Assembly (NCBI RefSeq): GCF_005406205.1
Contig: NZ_NXLZ01000005.1
Coordinates: 43,905-107,904 of the forward strand
Length of the DNA: 64,000 nt
DNA from: Campylobacter estrildidarum
Lineage (GTDB): Bacteria > Campylobacterota > Campylobacteria > Campylobacterales > Campylobacteraceae
Direction of reading: 5' to 3'
The notes beneath the pieces were generated by a model. The model did no database searches, was not told the origin of the DNA, and was given only the letters and a program-made list of their open reading frames with translations. Position numbers and translations under genes: made by a program. This document shows, one piece after another, positions 11,466 through 19,421 of the stretch; position 1 is the stretch's first letter; every line of letters begins with the position of its first letter.

Positions 11466-12095
11466 TCAACCACCACCAATAAAATATTTTTCTACATCAT
11501 CAAGCAATTTTTCACAAATTCTTGATTCTGTACTTTTTTCAACAACGAGATTGATATAAGTCTTTGTATCTCTAAAACTTCCAGCTGATTTTGAATTTTC
11601 GCGAGTGAGTTTTTGATTGTCTTTTGTGTATTCTATAACGATATTAAATTTAAGCGCAGCACTCGCTTCGCCTAAATTGGTTTTAATCAAAACATTCATT
11701 TGGGAAGCTTTGGTTAGAGTTGCTTGAGTTTTATTGATAATCTCTTTAAAGCGTTGGCAAGAACGAACCAAAGAAGAGATGAATTTATTATCAAGCCCTT
11801 CATAAGCAACTTTGAGTTTATTTTTGATATCTTTAGTGCTTTCTTTTTCAGGAGCGACAAAAACCATATAAAAACCATTTTTAATTTGAACATTGTCGCT
11901 TTTTGCATCACGTCCGCTAGACATTACCTTGACATAAATTGCATTATCAAGATAGACACGATCGATCATAGGACCATAAATTTCATATTCTTTTTTACGA
12001 ACGATAACTTCTCTTGCTAGAACATTGAGCTTGACATTAGCTTCATGGATTATTGGTTCCATTTCTTTTTTGATTTCAAGTAATTCTTTTAACAT
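11466..12095 (-). CDS. Conserved hypothetical protein
   Basis: I do not recognise a functional family. The 209-residue protein starts MLKELLEIKKEMEPIIHEAN, a predicted amphipathic helix that may form a coiled coil. A mixed region follows, then a lysine- and serine-rich C-terminal part ending DDVEKYFIGGG. There is no signal peptide or membrane segment, so it is probably cytosolic. An ortholog-like gene sits beside the same outer membrane protein in C. jejuni as I recall it. The start is supported by AAGGA upstream. It is convergent with the oxidoreductase, their stop codons nearly touching. Confidence 0.8.
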   Translation of the reverse strand: MLKELLEIKKEMEPIIHEANVKLNVLAREVIVRKKEYEIYGPMIDRVYLDNAIYVKVMSSGRDAKSDNVQIKNGFYMVFVAPEKESTKDIKNKLKVAYEGLDNKFISSLVRSCQRFKEIINKTQATLTKASQMNVLIKTNLGEASAALKFNIVIEYTKDNQKLTRENSKSAGSFRDTKTYINLVVEKSTESRICEKLLDDVEKYFIGGG

Positions 12096-12282
12096 AAAAA
12101 AAATCCTTCTTTTGTTAAATACTTCTATAACTGATTTTGAAATATTCCTAAAAATATCAAAATATTAAAAAGTTTTGTATTAATTATATCACATTTATTT
12201 TTACGAACTAATTTACTATATCGTTTTTATGAGAATTTATTTTATACCTAGAAAAGCTTGTAAAGGTTAAAATTATAAAAAA

Positions 12283-12358
12283 TGGTGGCTCCGATTGGAC
12301 TTGAACCAACGACCACTACCATGTCAAGGTAGTGCTCTACCAACTGAGCTACGGAACC
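12283..12358 (-). tRNA. tRNA-Val (anticodon GAC)
   Basis: Full cloverleaf on the minus strand. Acceptor GGTTCCG pairs with CGGAGCC (one G-U), the anticodon loop TTGACAT gives GAC, the T-loop is GTTCAAGTC, and CCA is encoded (12283-12285). Two bases separate it from tRNA-Ala. Confidence 0.96.
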
Positions 12359-12360
12359 AA

Positions 12361-12436
12361 TGGTGGAGCATAGCGGGTTCGAACCGCTGACCCCAACGCT
12401 GCCAGCGTTGTGCTCTCCCAGCTGAGCTAATGCCCC
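12361..12436 (-). tRNA. tRNA-Ala (anticodon GGC)
   Basis: Minus-strand cloverleaf with acceptor GGGGCAT pairing with ATGCTCC. The anticodon loop CTGGCAG gives GGC, and CCA is encoded at 12361-12363. It is probably co-transcribed with tRNA-Val downstream. Confidence 0.96.
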
Positions 12437-12591
12437 TTAAAAATTTGAATTATAATAAAATATTACTTTTTTTTGCCTGAAAATTTAAGTGAAAATTAAA
12501 TTTTTATGATTTTTATCGGATTAAGATTTCTTTTTGGTTTAATTCTAATTGTTTAGAATAATAGAAATATTTTACCAAAACCAGTAATATT

Positions 12592-12679
12592 TGGCAGACA
12601 GGAAGGGATTCGAACCCTCGAAAGCTTGCACTTTACACGCGTTCCAGGCGTGCTCCTTCAACCGCTCGGACACCTGTCT
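12592..12679 (-). tRNA. tRNA-Ser (anticodon GGA)
   Basis: Minus-strand cloverleaf with the long variable arm typical of serine tRNAs. Acceptor AGACAGG pairs with CCTGTCT, the anticodon loop CTGGAAC gives GGA, and CCA is encoded (12592-12594). The 155-bp gap to tRNA-Ala holds no gene. Confidence 0.95.
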
Positions 12680-12761
12680 AAAAGCGTTATTATAGCTAAA
12701 ATTTTCTATGATAAAGAAAAATTTTAGAAAAAAAAGTTATAATTTTGACTTAAAAACTTTT

Positions 12762-12838
12762 GTCAGGGTAGCTCAGCTGGTTAGAGCGCTGGTCTCATAA
12801 GCCGGAGGTCGGGAGTTCAAGTCTCCCCCTTGACACCA
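12762..12838 (+). tRNA. tRNA with CAT anticodon (tRNA-Met, or Ile2)
   Basis: Plus-strand cloverleaf with acceptor GTCAGGG pairing with CCTTGAC. The anticodon loop CTCATAA gives CAT, and CCA is encoded. The first pair is a normal G-C, so it is not the initiator tRNA. Elongator Met and lysidine-modified Ile2 cannot be separated by eye. TATAAT at 12738-12743 is a likely -10 box. Confidence 0.93.
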
Positions 12839-12974
12839 TTTAAATCTACATTTATACAATCATGTGTGATTTTTTTAGGATTTTGGTAATTTTTTGTTTG
12901 CAATGTTTTATAAATATTGATTCATTTTATATAGTTTTGCTTGTTTTTAGATAATTTATACTAAAAAATACCCA

Positions 12975-13289
12975 ATGGAAAAAAATATCATTTTAGAAAA
13001 TAATTTATATTTAGAAAAATTTTTCTCACATTTAAAAATAGATAAAGAATTGGTTTATAAAATCATTTGTGAAAATACAAAAACTTTTATTTATCAAACT
13101 CCGCATAAAATAAAACAAGTTAAAGATTGTAAATATAAAAATAAAACGATTTATGAGTACAAACTAAAACTGCCTAAGCAAGCTTATCGTTTGGCGTATA
13201 TTTTTGATGGAGATGATATTAGGATTTTTTATATTTCCAAGACTTTGATTAAGGCTGATTTTACAAAAGAAATAGCAAAAGTAGTGTAA
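12975..13289 (+). CDS. Small hypothetical protein, possibly RelE/ParE-like
   Basis: A 104-residue basic protein I cannot place firmly. The C-terminal half (YKLKLPKQAYRLAYIFDGDD, then IRIFYISKTLIKADFTKEI) has the alternating strand pattern, with a central Arg, of RelE/HigB-type mRNA interferases. This is a fold guess only. TATACT at 12957-12962 lies 12 bp before the ATG and there is no Shine-Dalgarno, so the message may be almost leaderless. The stop and the next start overlap as TAATG, so the two genes are coupled, a layout common in toxin-antitoxin pairs. It lies between a tRNA gene and rlmN, where C. jejuni as I recall it has other genes. Confidence 0.6.
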   Translation: MEKNIILENNLYLEKFFSHLKIDKELVYKIICENTKTFIYQTPHKIKQVKDCKYKNKTIYEYKLKLPKQAYRLAYIFDGDDIRIFYISKTLIKADFTKEIAKVV

Positions 13290-13564
13290 TGATACAAAAT
13301 AAAGATTTTATTCAAATTTGTTTTAAAAATTTAAAGCAAATTGATCCCTTGGATATTTTAATTTTTCAAACTTCAAAAAAAGACAGAGCTATAAAAGTTC
13401 AAAAAATATCAGATGAAAGATTCAATGTTTTTGAGGAAGGTTTCTTTTGTAAAGAATTTTTAAATTTGGATGATAAAGAACTCAAAAAAATTCTAAAGCA
13501 ACTTCAAAAAATAGAATTTCCAAGATCGAATCAACTTTGGCTGAAAATAGTTAAAAATAAATAA
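13289..13564 (+). CDS. Small hypothetical protein, coupled to the preceding gene
   Basis: A 91-residue protein, not recognised. It begins MIQNKDFIQICFKNLKQIDP, has a short beta-like middle (DERFNVFEEGFFCKEF) and a lysine-rich helical stretch (LKKILKQLQKIEF). No membrane segment or signal peptide is present. The ATG overlaps the stop of the previous gene (TAATG at 13287-13291), so translation is coupled. If the upstream protein is a RelE-like toxin, this could be its partner, but it shows no HTH or ribbon-helix-helix signature. Confidence 0.55.
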   Translation: MIQNKDFIQICFKNLKQIDPLDILIFQTSKKDRAIKVQKISDERFNVFEEGFFCKEFLNLDDKELKKILKQLQKIEFPRSNQLWLKIVKNK

Positions 13565-13643
13565 TAAACATATAATTATAATTAAGGCTATTTAAATTTT
13601 TAGATATTAAAACAATTTTGTTTTTATATCAAGAATAATAAGC

Positions 13644-13751
13644 TTATTTTGAATTTGATTTATCTTTAAAAATCACCCAAGCCATTCCAAAAAAACCAAC
13701 AATTACAACAATAGATACAAAAATAATTTCAAAAATATCTAAACTTGTCAA
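13644..13751 (-). CDS. Small hydrophobic membrane protein (35 aa)
   Basis: The minus strand encodes 35 residues from TTG at 13751: a short polar N-terminus, one membrane span ([20 protein letters not shown]) and a basic tail KDKSNSK. The start overlaps the rlmN stop as TTGA, and AAAGGA stands 10 bases upstream inside rlmN, so translation is probably coupled. I recall a small hydrophobic protein annotated next to rlmN in C. jejuni, which supports it being real. Function unknown. Confidence 0.65.
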   Translation of the reverse strand: MTSLDIFEIIFVSIVVIVGFFGMAWVIFKDKSNSK

Positions 13752-14818
13752 GATGTTTTTATCCTTTCTTTTAATTGTCCACAAGCGGCCGAAATATCAA
13801 GTCCTTTGCTCTCTCTTATGGTGCAAGTTACGCCTTTTTGGCTGAGTAAATCTTGAAATTTGATAGCATTTTCTAATTTAGGACGCTGGTATAAACTTCC
13901 TTCGTGTGGATTAAAAAGTATTAAATTGACTTTTGCTTTAATACCATTTAGAAGTTTGACTAATTCTTTAGCGTGCTCGATTTTGTCATTAATACCATCG
14001 ATCAAGAGATACTCAAACATAACTCTTTTTCTTTGATCTATAGGAAATTTTCTTACAGCTTCCATTATCGTAGCTATGTTGTAAGCTTTATTGATCGGCA
14101 TTAATTCTGTGCGAAGTTCATCATTTACCGCATGGAGCGATATGGCAAGAAGTACTCCTAAATTCATTTCTCCCAGCTCTTTGATTTGTTTAGCTAGACC
14201 ACTTGTGCTGATGGTTTGCCTACGGGGACTGATGGCTAAGCCGTCGTTACAAGAGAGTATTTTAACAGCTTTAGCGACATTTTTAAGATTATCAAGTGGT
14301 TCTCCCATACCCATATAAACTATATTGATTCTTCTTTCATAGGGAATTTGATTGTCTTTTTTTATGTAAAGAATTTGGGCAACTATTTCACCTGCACTAA
14401 GATTTCTTTTAAGCCCTCCTTTTGCAGTTAGACAAAAACTACATCCACTTTTACAACCTACTTGAGATGAGACGCAGATTGTAAATTTTGCATGAGCTAT
14501 TCTTTTACCTTTTTCGTCAAATTTTTCTTTTTTCATAGGTAGCAAAACACTTTCTATACGTAAGCCATCTTTTAATTCAAAAAGATATTTTATACTTCCA
14601 TCTTTACTTTTTTCTTTGAAAATACATTTTAAGGCATCAAAATAATAGCTTTTATTCAATTCTTCTCTCAAATTTTTAGGTAAAGAACTCATTTCTAAGA
14701 AGTTATCGGCATATTTTTGATAAATCCATTGATAAATTTGTTTCACACGAAACATTGGTTGAATTTTATCTTCTAATTCTTCAGGAAGAAAATCTAAAAT
14801 ATTAATCAAATTTTGCAA
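13748..14818 (-). CDS. rlmN: 23S rRNA (adenine-2503-C2) / tRNA A37 methyltransferase RlmN
   Basis: Radical SAM enzyme that methylates A2503 of 23S rRNA and A37 of some tRNAs. The 356-residue protein has the radical SAM cluster motif CKSGCSFC (Cys-x3-Cys-x2-Cys) near residue 122, the SAM-binding MGMGEPLDN, and a C-terminal cysteine in [11 protein letters not shown] that carries the methyl intermediate. The N-terminal RNA-binding accessory domain is present ([13 protein letters not shown]). Length is typical. It shares a minus-strand transcription unit with the nucleoside phosphorylase-like gene 13 bp upstream and the 35-residue protein downstream. Confidence 0.97.
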   Translation of the reverse strand: MQNLINILDFLPEELEDKIQPMFRVKQIYQWIYQKYADNFLEMSSLPKNLREELNKSYYFDALKCIFKEKSKDGSIKYLFELKDGLRIESVLLPMKKEKFDEKGKRIAHAKFTICVSSQVGCKSGCSFCLTAKGGLKRNLSAGEIVAQILYIKKDNQIPYERRINIVYMGMGEPLDNLKNVAKAVKILSCNDGLAISPRRQTISTSGLAKQIKELGEMNLGVLLAISLHAVNDELRTELMPINKAYNIATIMEAVRKFPIDQRKRVMFEYLLIDGINDKIEHAKELVKLLNGIKAKVNLILFNPHEGSLYQRPKLENAIKFQDLLSQKGVTCTIRESKGLDISAACGQLKERIKTS

Positions 14819-14831
14819 ATAGATTTCCTTG

Positions 14832-15377
14832 TTAAATATAATGATTTTCTTTTAGATAGCTTTCTAATTTTTCTTTAGCTTTTTTATGATTTTTTAGAAA
14901 ATCTTCATGTGCGTTTTCATTGCAAAAATTTGTTGCACATAAAATACATTTTGCTGAAATATTGAATTTTTTAGCGACGCTAAAAACAGCAAAAGCTTCC
15001 ATATTTTCAAAATCTAGTCCAAAATCAGCCAATTTTTTAGCAGCAGAAGAATTTTGACAAATATAATTTGAAGAGTTAATTTTATAAGATGTTTCCTGTG
15101 AAACATTTTTAATATTTGATTCAAAACTAATCTCATTAAGTGCCGGAGTATAAAAATTTTCACTGATTTGGGAATATTCTACATTGAAAACATGAGAACT
15201 TTCATAAATGCCAAAAATTTCTCCTTTATCATAAATTCCGCAGCTTCCTATAAAGATTAAATTATCTGGTTTTTCTTTAATGCAAAGTTCGGTTAAATTA
15301 ATACCTGATTCTATGAGACCGACTCCTATACTGTTAGCAAAAGAAAAATTTTCATTACCACCTGCACAAACTATCAT
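14832..15377 (-). CDS. Nucleoside phosphorylase-like protein (PNP_UDP_1 fold)
   Basis: A 181-residue protein that resembles a short purine nucleoside phosphorylase or MTA/SAH nucleosidase. [10 protein letters not shown] matches the family glycine-rich strand and [15 protein letters not shown] matches the E-N-M-E segment that binds the ribose. It is about 50 residues shorter than classical MTAN, and the usual N-terminal phosphate-site segment is reduced to [11 protein letters not shown]. Enzymatic activity is therefore uncertain. It lies 13 bp upstream of rlmN on the same strand and is divergent from ksgA. Confidence 0.7.
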   Translation of the reverse strand: MIVCAGGNENFSFANSIGVGLIESGINLTELCIKEKPDNLIFIGSCGIYDKGEIFGIYESSHVFNVEYSQISENFYTPALNEISFESNIKNVSQETSYKINSSNYICQNSSAAKKLADFGLDFENMEAFAVFSVAKKFNISAKCILCATNFCNENAHEDFLKNHKKAKEKLESYLKENHYI

Positions 15378-15464
15378 TAATTTCTATCCTTTTAAATATT
15401 TTTAGAGAATTTTATCCAAATAAGACTTAAAATTAAGAATTCTTAGGTAAAATAAAAAGTTATT

Positions 15465-16253
15465 ATGATAAAAGCAAAAAAACATTATGGACAAAATTTT
15501 TTAAACGATAAAAGTATATTAGATAAAATCACTCAAGCCATACCCAATGGTGTGAAGAATATAATAGAAATTGGGCCTGGCTTAGGTGATTTAACGCAAG
15601 AGCTTTTGAAAATTTCTAATGTAAAAGCGTATGAGATTGATTCTGATCTTATACCTATTTTGCAAAATAGATTTCAAAAAGAATTAGAGTGCGGAAAGCT
15701 TAATTTGATTCATAAGGATGCAAATGAAATTGCATATCTTGATGAAAAAAAGTATTTTTTAGTTGCTAATTTACCTTACTATATAGCAAGTCATTTGATT
15801 TTGAAAGTTTTAGAAGATCAAAATTGCTCAGGTTTGATAGTAATGGTTCAAAAAGAAATGGCATTAAAATTTTGTGCTAAATGCGGAGAAAAAGATTTTT
15901 CGGCTTTAGGGATTTTAAGTGCTGTAATTTGTGATTGTGAAATACTTTTTGATGTTAGTCCTGAATATTTTTCTCCACCGCCAAAAGTGATGTCTGCGGT
16001 GATAAAAATGACTAAATTTAGGGAATACAAAGACTTTTGCCATATTGAAACTTTTAAGAGATTTTTAAAAGAATGTTTCAAATCTCCAAGAAAGCAACTT
16101 ATAGGGAATTTAAAAAATCATAAGTTGAAATTAGAAGAGATTTTCCAAGAGTTGGAACTTAAATCAAACTCAAGACCACATGAAATTTGCGTTGATTCTT
16201 ACCTTAAAATTTACGAGAAAGTAAAGGAAGAATATGAACGAGAACAACAATGA
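15465..16253 (+). CDS. ksgA: 16S rRNA dimethyladenosine transferase KsgA
   Basis: Dimethylates two adjacent adenines at the 3' end of 16S rRNA during small-subunit maturation. The 262 residues contain the start motif KAKKHYGQNFLND, the SAM-binding motif EIGPGLGDLTQEL (about 38-50), and the catalytic motif NLPYYIASHLI (about 104-114). Loss of this enzyme gives kasugamycin resistance in other bacteria. ATG at 15465 has only a weak upstream Shine-Dalgarno. Its last 20 bases overlap the start of the RNase J gene, so the two are coupled. Confidence 0.97.
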   Translation: MIKAKKHYGQNFLNDKSILDKITQAIPNGVKNIIEIGPGLGDLTQELLKISNVKAYEIDSDLIPILQNRFQKELECGKLNLIHKDANEIAYLDEKKYFLVANLPYYIASHLILKVLEDQNCSGLIVMVQKEMALKFCAKCGEKDFSALGILSAVICDCEILFDVSPEYFSPPPKVMSAVIKMTKFREYKDFCHIETFKRFLKECFKSPRKQLIGNLKNHKLKLEEIFQELELKSNSRPHEICVDSYLKIYEKVKEEYEREQQ

Positions 16254-18246
16254 AAATAATGAAAATTTAGCAAATTCTAAGTCAAAAAAAAATAGATATT
16301 ATAAATTTAAAAATCGTAAAAAAAAGACAACTGATTCTACGATAGATGAACATATCGAGAATTCTAAAAATGAAAATTCTAATATCAAAAATTCAAATGA
16401 AAATGCTAATTTTAAAAATTCTGAAAATACAGAAGAGCCAAAAGAAAAAAGAAAAAAGAAAAATCGTAATCTCCCAGCTAAGCTTATGGGAAATGAAGAT
16501 TGGCAAATTGCTCTTGCAGAATGCATAGAGGCCAATCGTGTTTCACATGAAAACCGCTTACATCCTTTAAAGTATAATAACTCAAGTGATCATAAAATCC
16601 GCATTACTCCTCTTGGGGGACTTGGTGAAATCGGTGGAAATGTTAGTGTTTTTGAAACTAACAATGATGCTATTATTGTAGATCTTGGCATGAGTTTTCC
16701 AGATGGAACGATGCACGGAGTGGATATTATTATCCCTGATTTTGATTATGTTAGGAAGATTAAAGATAAAATTCGTGGTATTATCATAACACATGCACAC
16801 GAAGATCATATTGGTGCTGTCCCTTATTTTTTTAAAGAATTTCAATTTCCTATTTATGCAACGCCTTTAGCACTTGGAATGATTTCAAATAAATTTGAAG
16901 AACACGGCTTAAAAGCTGAACGTAAATGGTTCCGTCCTGTAGAAAAACGCAAAGTATATGAAATAGGTGAATTTGATATAGAGTGGATACATATCACGCA
17001 TTCTATTATCGATGCTTCAGCTCTAGCGATTAAAACTAAAGCTGGAACGATTATCCATACAGGAGATTTTAAAATCGATCAAACTCCAATCGATGGTTAT
17101 CCAAGTGATTTAAATCGTTTGGCTTATTATGGAGAAGAAGGAGTTTTATGCCTTTTAAGTGATAGTACCAACTCTTATAAAGAAGGCTATACTAAAAGTG
17201 AAAGTTCAGTAGGTCCAACCTTTGATCAAATTTTTTCTAAAACCAAGGGTAGAGTGATTATGAGTACCTTTAGTTCAAATATTCATCGTATTTATCAAGC
17301 CATCACCTATGGTTTAAAATATGGTAGAAAAGTTTGTGTTATAGGTCGTTCTATGGAAAGAAACCTTTATACGACTATGGAATTAGGTTATATTAAGCTA
17401 GATCGTAAAATTTTTATCGATGCAGATGAAGTAAGTAAGTTTAAGGACAATGAAGTTCTCATAGTAACTACAGGCAGTCAAGGCGAGACTATGAGTGCAC
17501 TTTATAGAATGGCAACCGATGAACATAAATTTATCAAGATTAAACCTACAGATCAAATCATCATTTCTGCTAAGGCGATTCCAGGTAATGAAGCTAATGT
17601 TTCGGCTGTGCTTGATTATCTTTTAAAAGCGGGAGCTAAGGTTGCGTATCAAGAATTTAGTGAAATTCATGTAAGTGGCCATGCAAGTATAGAAGAACAA
17701 AAGCTAATGCTAACTCTTACAAAACCTAAATTTTTCTTACCAGTGCATGGAGAATATAATCACATCTTAAAGCATAAAGAAACGGCTATGAAATGTGGGG
17801 TTTCAGAAAGAAATATCTATCTTATGAGTGATGGGGATCAGGTTGAAATTTGTCAAAAATACATCAAACGTGTTAAAACGGTTAAAACAGGAAAAGTATT
17901 TGTCGATAATCAAATCAATAAACAAATTGCCGATGATGTTGTAATCGATCGTCAAAATTTAGCAGATAATGGTATAGTTGTGATCATTGCTCAGCTTGAT
18001 AAGGCAACAAAAACTCTTATTAATAAACCTAGAGTTTTTAGCTATGGTCTTGTAGCAGATAAACAAGATCACGCTTTTTCTAAAGAAATGGCAGATATTT
18101 TGAGTCAATTTTTTGCCAATGTCAAAGATGAGGTTTTAAACGATCCAAGATTTTTAGAAAACCAAATTCGTCAAGTGCTTAGAAAGCATATTTTTAGAAA
18201 AATTAAAAAATATCCGACTATAGTTCCTACTATTTTTGTGATGTAA
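16234..18246 (+). CDS. rnj: Ribonuclease J
   Basis: Metallo-beta-lactamase/beta-CASP ribonuclease with endo- and 5'-3' exonuclease activity. The zinc motif THAHEDHIGAVP is near residue 187, and further beta-CASP motifs follow (DSTNS, FSSNIHR, HVSGHAS, PVHGEYNH). Residues 1-90 are a hydrophilic Asn/Lys/Glu-rich extension (for example FKNSENTEEPKEKRKKKNR). Helicobacter RNase J has a similar N-terminal extension, absent in Bacillus. The start is ATG at 16234, inside ksgA. In epsilonproteobacteria this enzyme works with the DEAD-box helicase RhpA in mRNA decay. rluB follows after 3 bases. Confidence 0.95.
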   Translation: MNENNNENNENLANSKSKKNRYYKFKNRKKKTTDSTIDEHIENSKNENSNIKNSNENANFKNSENTEEPKEKRKKKNRNLPAKLMGNEDWQIALAECIEANRVSHENRLHPLKYNNSSDHKIRITPLGGLGEIGGNVSVFETNNDAIIVDLGMSFPDGTMHGVDIIIPDFDYVRKIKDKIRGIIITHAHEDHIGAVPYFFKEFQFPIYATPLALGMISNKFEEHGLKAERKWFRPVEKRKVYEIGEFDIEWIHITHSIIDASALAIKTKAGTIIHTGDFKIDQTPIDGYPSDLNRLAYYGEEGVLCLLSDSTNSYKEGYTKSESSVGPTFDQIFSKTKGRVIMSTFSSNIHRIYQAITYGLKYGRKVCVIGRSMERNLYTTMELGYIKLDRKIFIDADEVSKFKDNEVLIVTTGSQGETMSALYRMATDEHKFIKIKPTDQIIISAKAIPGNEANVSAVLDYLLKAGAKVAYQEFSEIHVSGHASIEEQKLMLTLTKPKFFLPVHGEYNHILKHKETAMKCGVSERNIYLMSDGDQVEICQKYIKRVKTVKTGKVFVDNQINKQIADDVVIDRQNLADNGIVVIIAQLDKATKTLINKPRVFSYGLVADKQDHAFSKEMADILSQFFANVKDEVLNDPRFLENQIRQVLRKHIFRKIKKYPTIVPTIFVM

Positions 18247-18249
18247 GCA

Positions 18250-19011
18250 ATGAGAATCAATAAATTTATATCGCACAATAGTCGCTATTCTCGTCGTGAA
18301 GCTGATGAGCTTATTAAACAGGGCTTAGTAAAAATCAATAATAAAATAGCCCTTTTAAGCGACGAGGTTAAATTTGATGATAAGGTTTTTTTAAAAGGAA
18401 AAAGATTACAAAAAAGAACGCAATTTAGTGTCATCATTTATCATAAACAAAAAGGTGAAATAGTCAGCAAAAAAGATGATCGCGGAAGAAAGACGATTTA
18501 TGATACTTTACCAAAACAATTTAATACTTGGCTTAGTGTCGGAAGACTTGATTTTGCAAGTGAAGGTTTGCTTTTGTTAACCGATTCTCCTGTTATAGCT
18601 GATGCTTTAATGCATAGTGATTTAGAGCGTGAATATTATCTTAAAGTTAAAGGTGCGATCAGTAAGCAAGTTATAGAGGCGATGCAAAATGGCTTAGAGA
18701 TAAAAAATGAAAAAAAGGGTGCTCATGTAAAAACCAAAATCACTTCTATGACTTTTTCTCCTTTTTTGGATTTTGAAATTTTTGGCTCTAGCGGAGGTTA
18801 TACCAAATTAAGAGTAGTGATCAATGAAGGTAAAAATAGAGAGCTTAGAAGATTTTTTGGGCATTTTGATTTAGAAGTGATGGATCTTAAGCGTGTGGCT
18901 TTTGGAGCTTTGGATCTAGGTATTTTAAAAGCTGGAAAATATCGTTATTTGGAAAATGGAGAATATGATAAATTGCGAGATTTTTTAAAATCTAATGAAA
19001 TTAAATATTAA
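18250..19011 (+). CDS. rluB: rRNA pseudouridine synthase (RluB/RsuA family)
   Basis: Converts specific uridines of ribosomal RNA, probably in 23S, to pseudouridine. The 253-residue protein has an N-terminal S4 RNA-binding domain (MRINKFISHNSRYSRREADE) and a catalytic domain with GRLDFASEGLLLLTD, in which the Asp is the catalytic nucleophile. NEGKNRELRRFF is another family motif. Which RsuA-family position it modifies cannot be told from sequence alone. It starts 3 bases after the RNase J stop, so it is translated from the same message. A terminator overlaps the stop codon. Confidence 0.88.
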   Translation: MRINKFISHNSRYSRREADELIKQGLVKINNKIALLSDEVKFDDKVFLKGKRLQKRTQFSVIIYHKQKGEIVSKKDDRGRKTIYDTLPKQFNTWLSVGRLDFASEGLLLLTDSPVIADALMHSDLEREYYLKVKGAISKQVIEAMQNGLEIKNEKKGAHVKTKITSMTFSPFLDFEIFGSSGGYTKLRVVINEGKNRELRRFFGHFDLEVMDLKRVAFGALDLGILKAGKYRYLENGEYDKLRDFLKSNEIKY

Positions 19012-19031
19012 AAAGCCCTTTCGGACTTTTT
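19010..19031 (+). terminator. Rho-independent terminator of ksgA-rnj-rluB
   Basis: AAAAAGCCC (19010-19018) pairs with GGACTTTTT (19023-19031), one mismatch, TTTC loop. The T run lies in the downstream arm. It follows the rluB stop directly and also faces the end of the asparaginase remnant on the other strand. Confidence 0.75.
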
Positions 19032-19038
19032 AATATTT

Positions 19039-19271
19039 TTAGTATTTTTCAAAATATTTTTGAATTTTAGCATTATCGCGAGTTTTTGTAAGAGCTAACA
19101 TCAAAAGAACTCTTGCTTTTTGTGGATTTAAATTTTGAGCACTGATAAAACCTAAGTTTTGATCGCCTTTATTTACCGCTACAGATCCTGCAACCACTCT
19201 AGTGCTTACAACTACTTTTAATCCTTTTTTTTCATCAAATCCTTAACTTCTTTTTGATTTTCATGGATGCT
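19039..19271 (-). pseudogene. C-terminal remnant of an L-asparaginase gene (ansA-like)
   Basis: The minus strand reads KVVVSTRVVAGSVAVNKGDQ, then NLGFISAQNLNPQKARVLLM and ends IQKYFEKY with a TAA at 19039-19041. This is the C-terminal end of a periplasmic type II L-asparaginase, whose family ends in the same NPQKAR-type helix. Further upstream SIHENQKEVKDLMKK matches the preceding asparaginase segment but in another frame, broken at an A8 run (plus-strand T8 near 19226-19233). Only about 75 of roughly 330 residues remain and no start exists. In C. jejuni ansA lies elsewhere, near other genes as I recall. Confidence 0.75.
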
Positions 19272-19362
19272 TTATATTATTGTTTATATTAAAAGAAATC
19301 TTGAGTTTTGTTTTTGAACAAAATTTTGAAACTCAGATAAATAAAATTATAAATTTTTATGC

Positions 19363-19368
19363 TATAAT
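19363..19368 (+). promoter_or_regulatory. -10 box upstream of the symporter gene
   Basis: TATAAT at 19363-19368 follows a T-rich stretch with no clear -35, the usual form of a Campylobacter vegetative promoter. A TTG start at 19368 would sit inside this box, which argues for the ATG at 19422. Confidence 0.6.
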
Positions 19369-19421
19369 TGCCTAATCTTTTAAGTTTGCAGTTTGCAAAA
19401 TTACATTTTCAGGCATTTATT

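Noticed and set aside
19368..19421. N-terminal extension of the symporter from TTG
   Set aside because: The TTG lies in the TATAAT box; the extra 18 residues do not look like a signal or a span. ATG 19422 is used.
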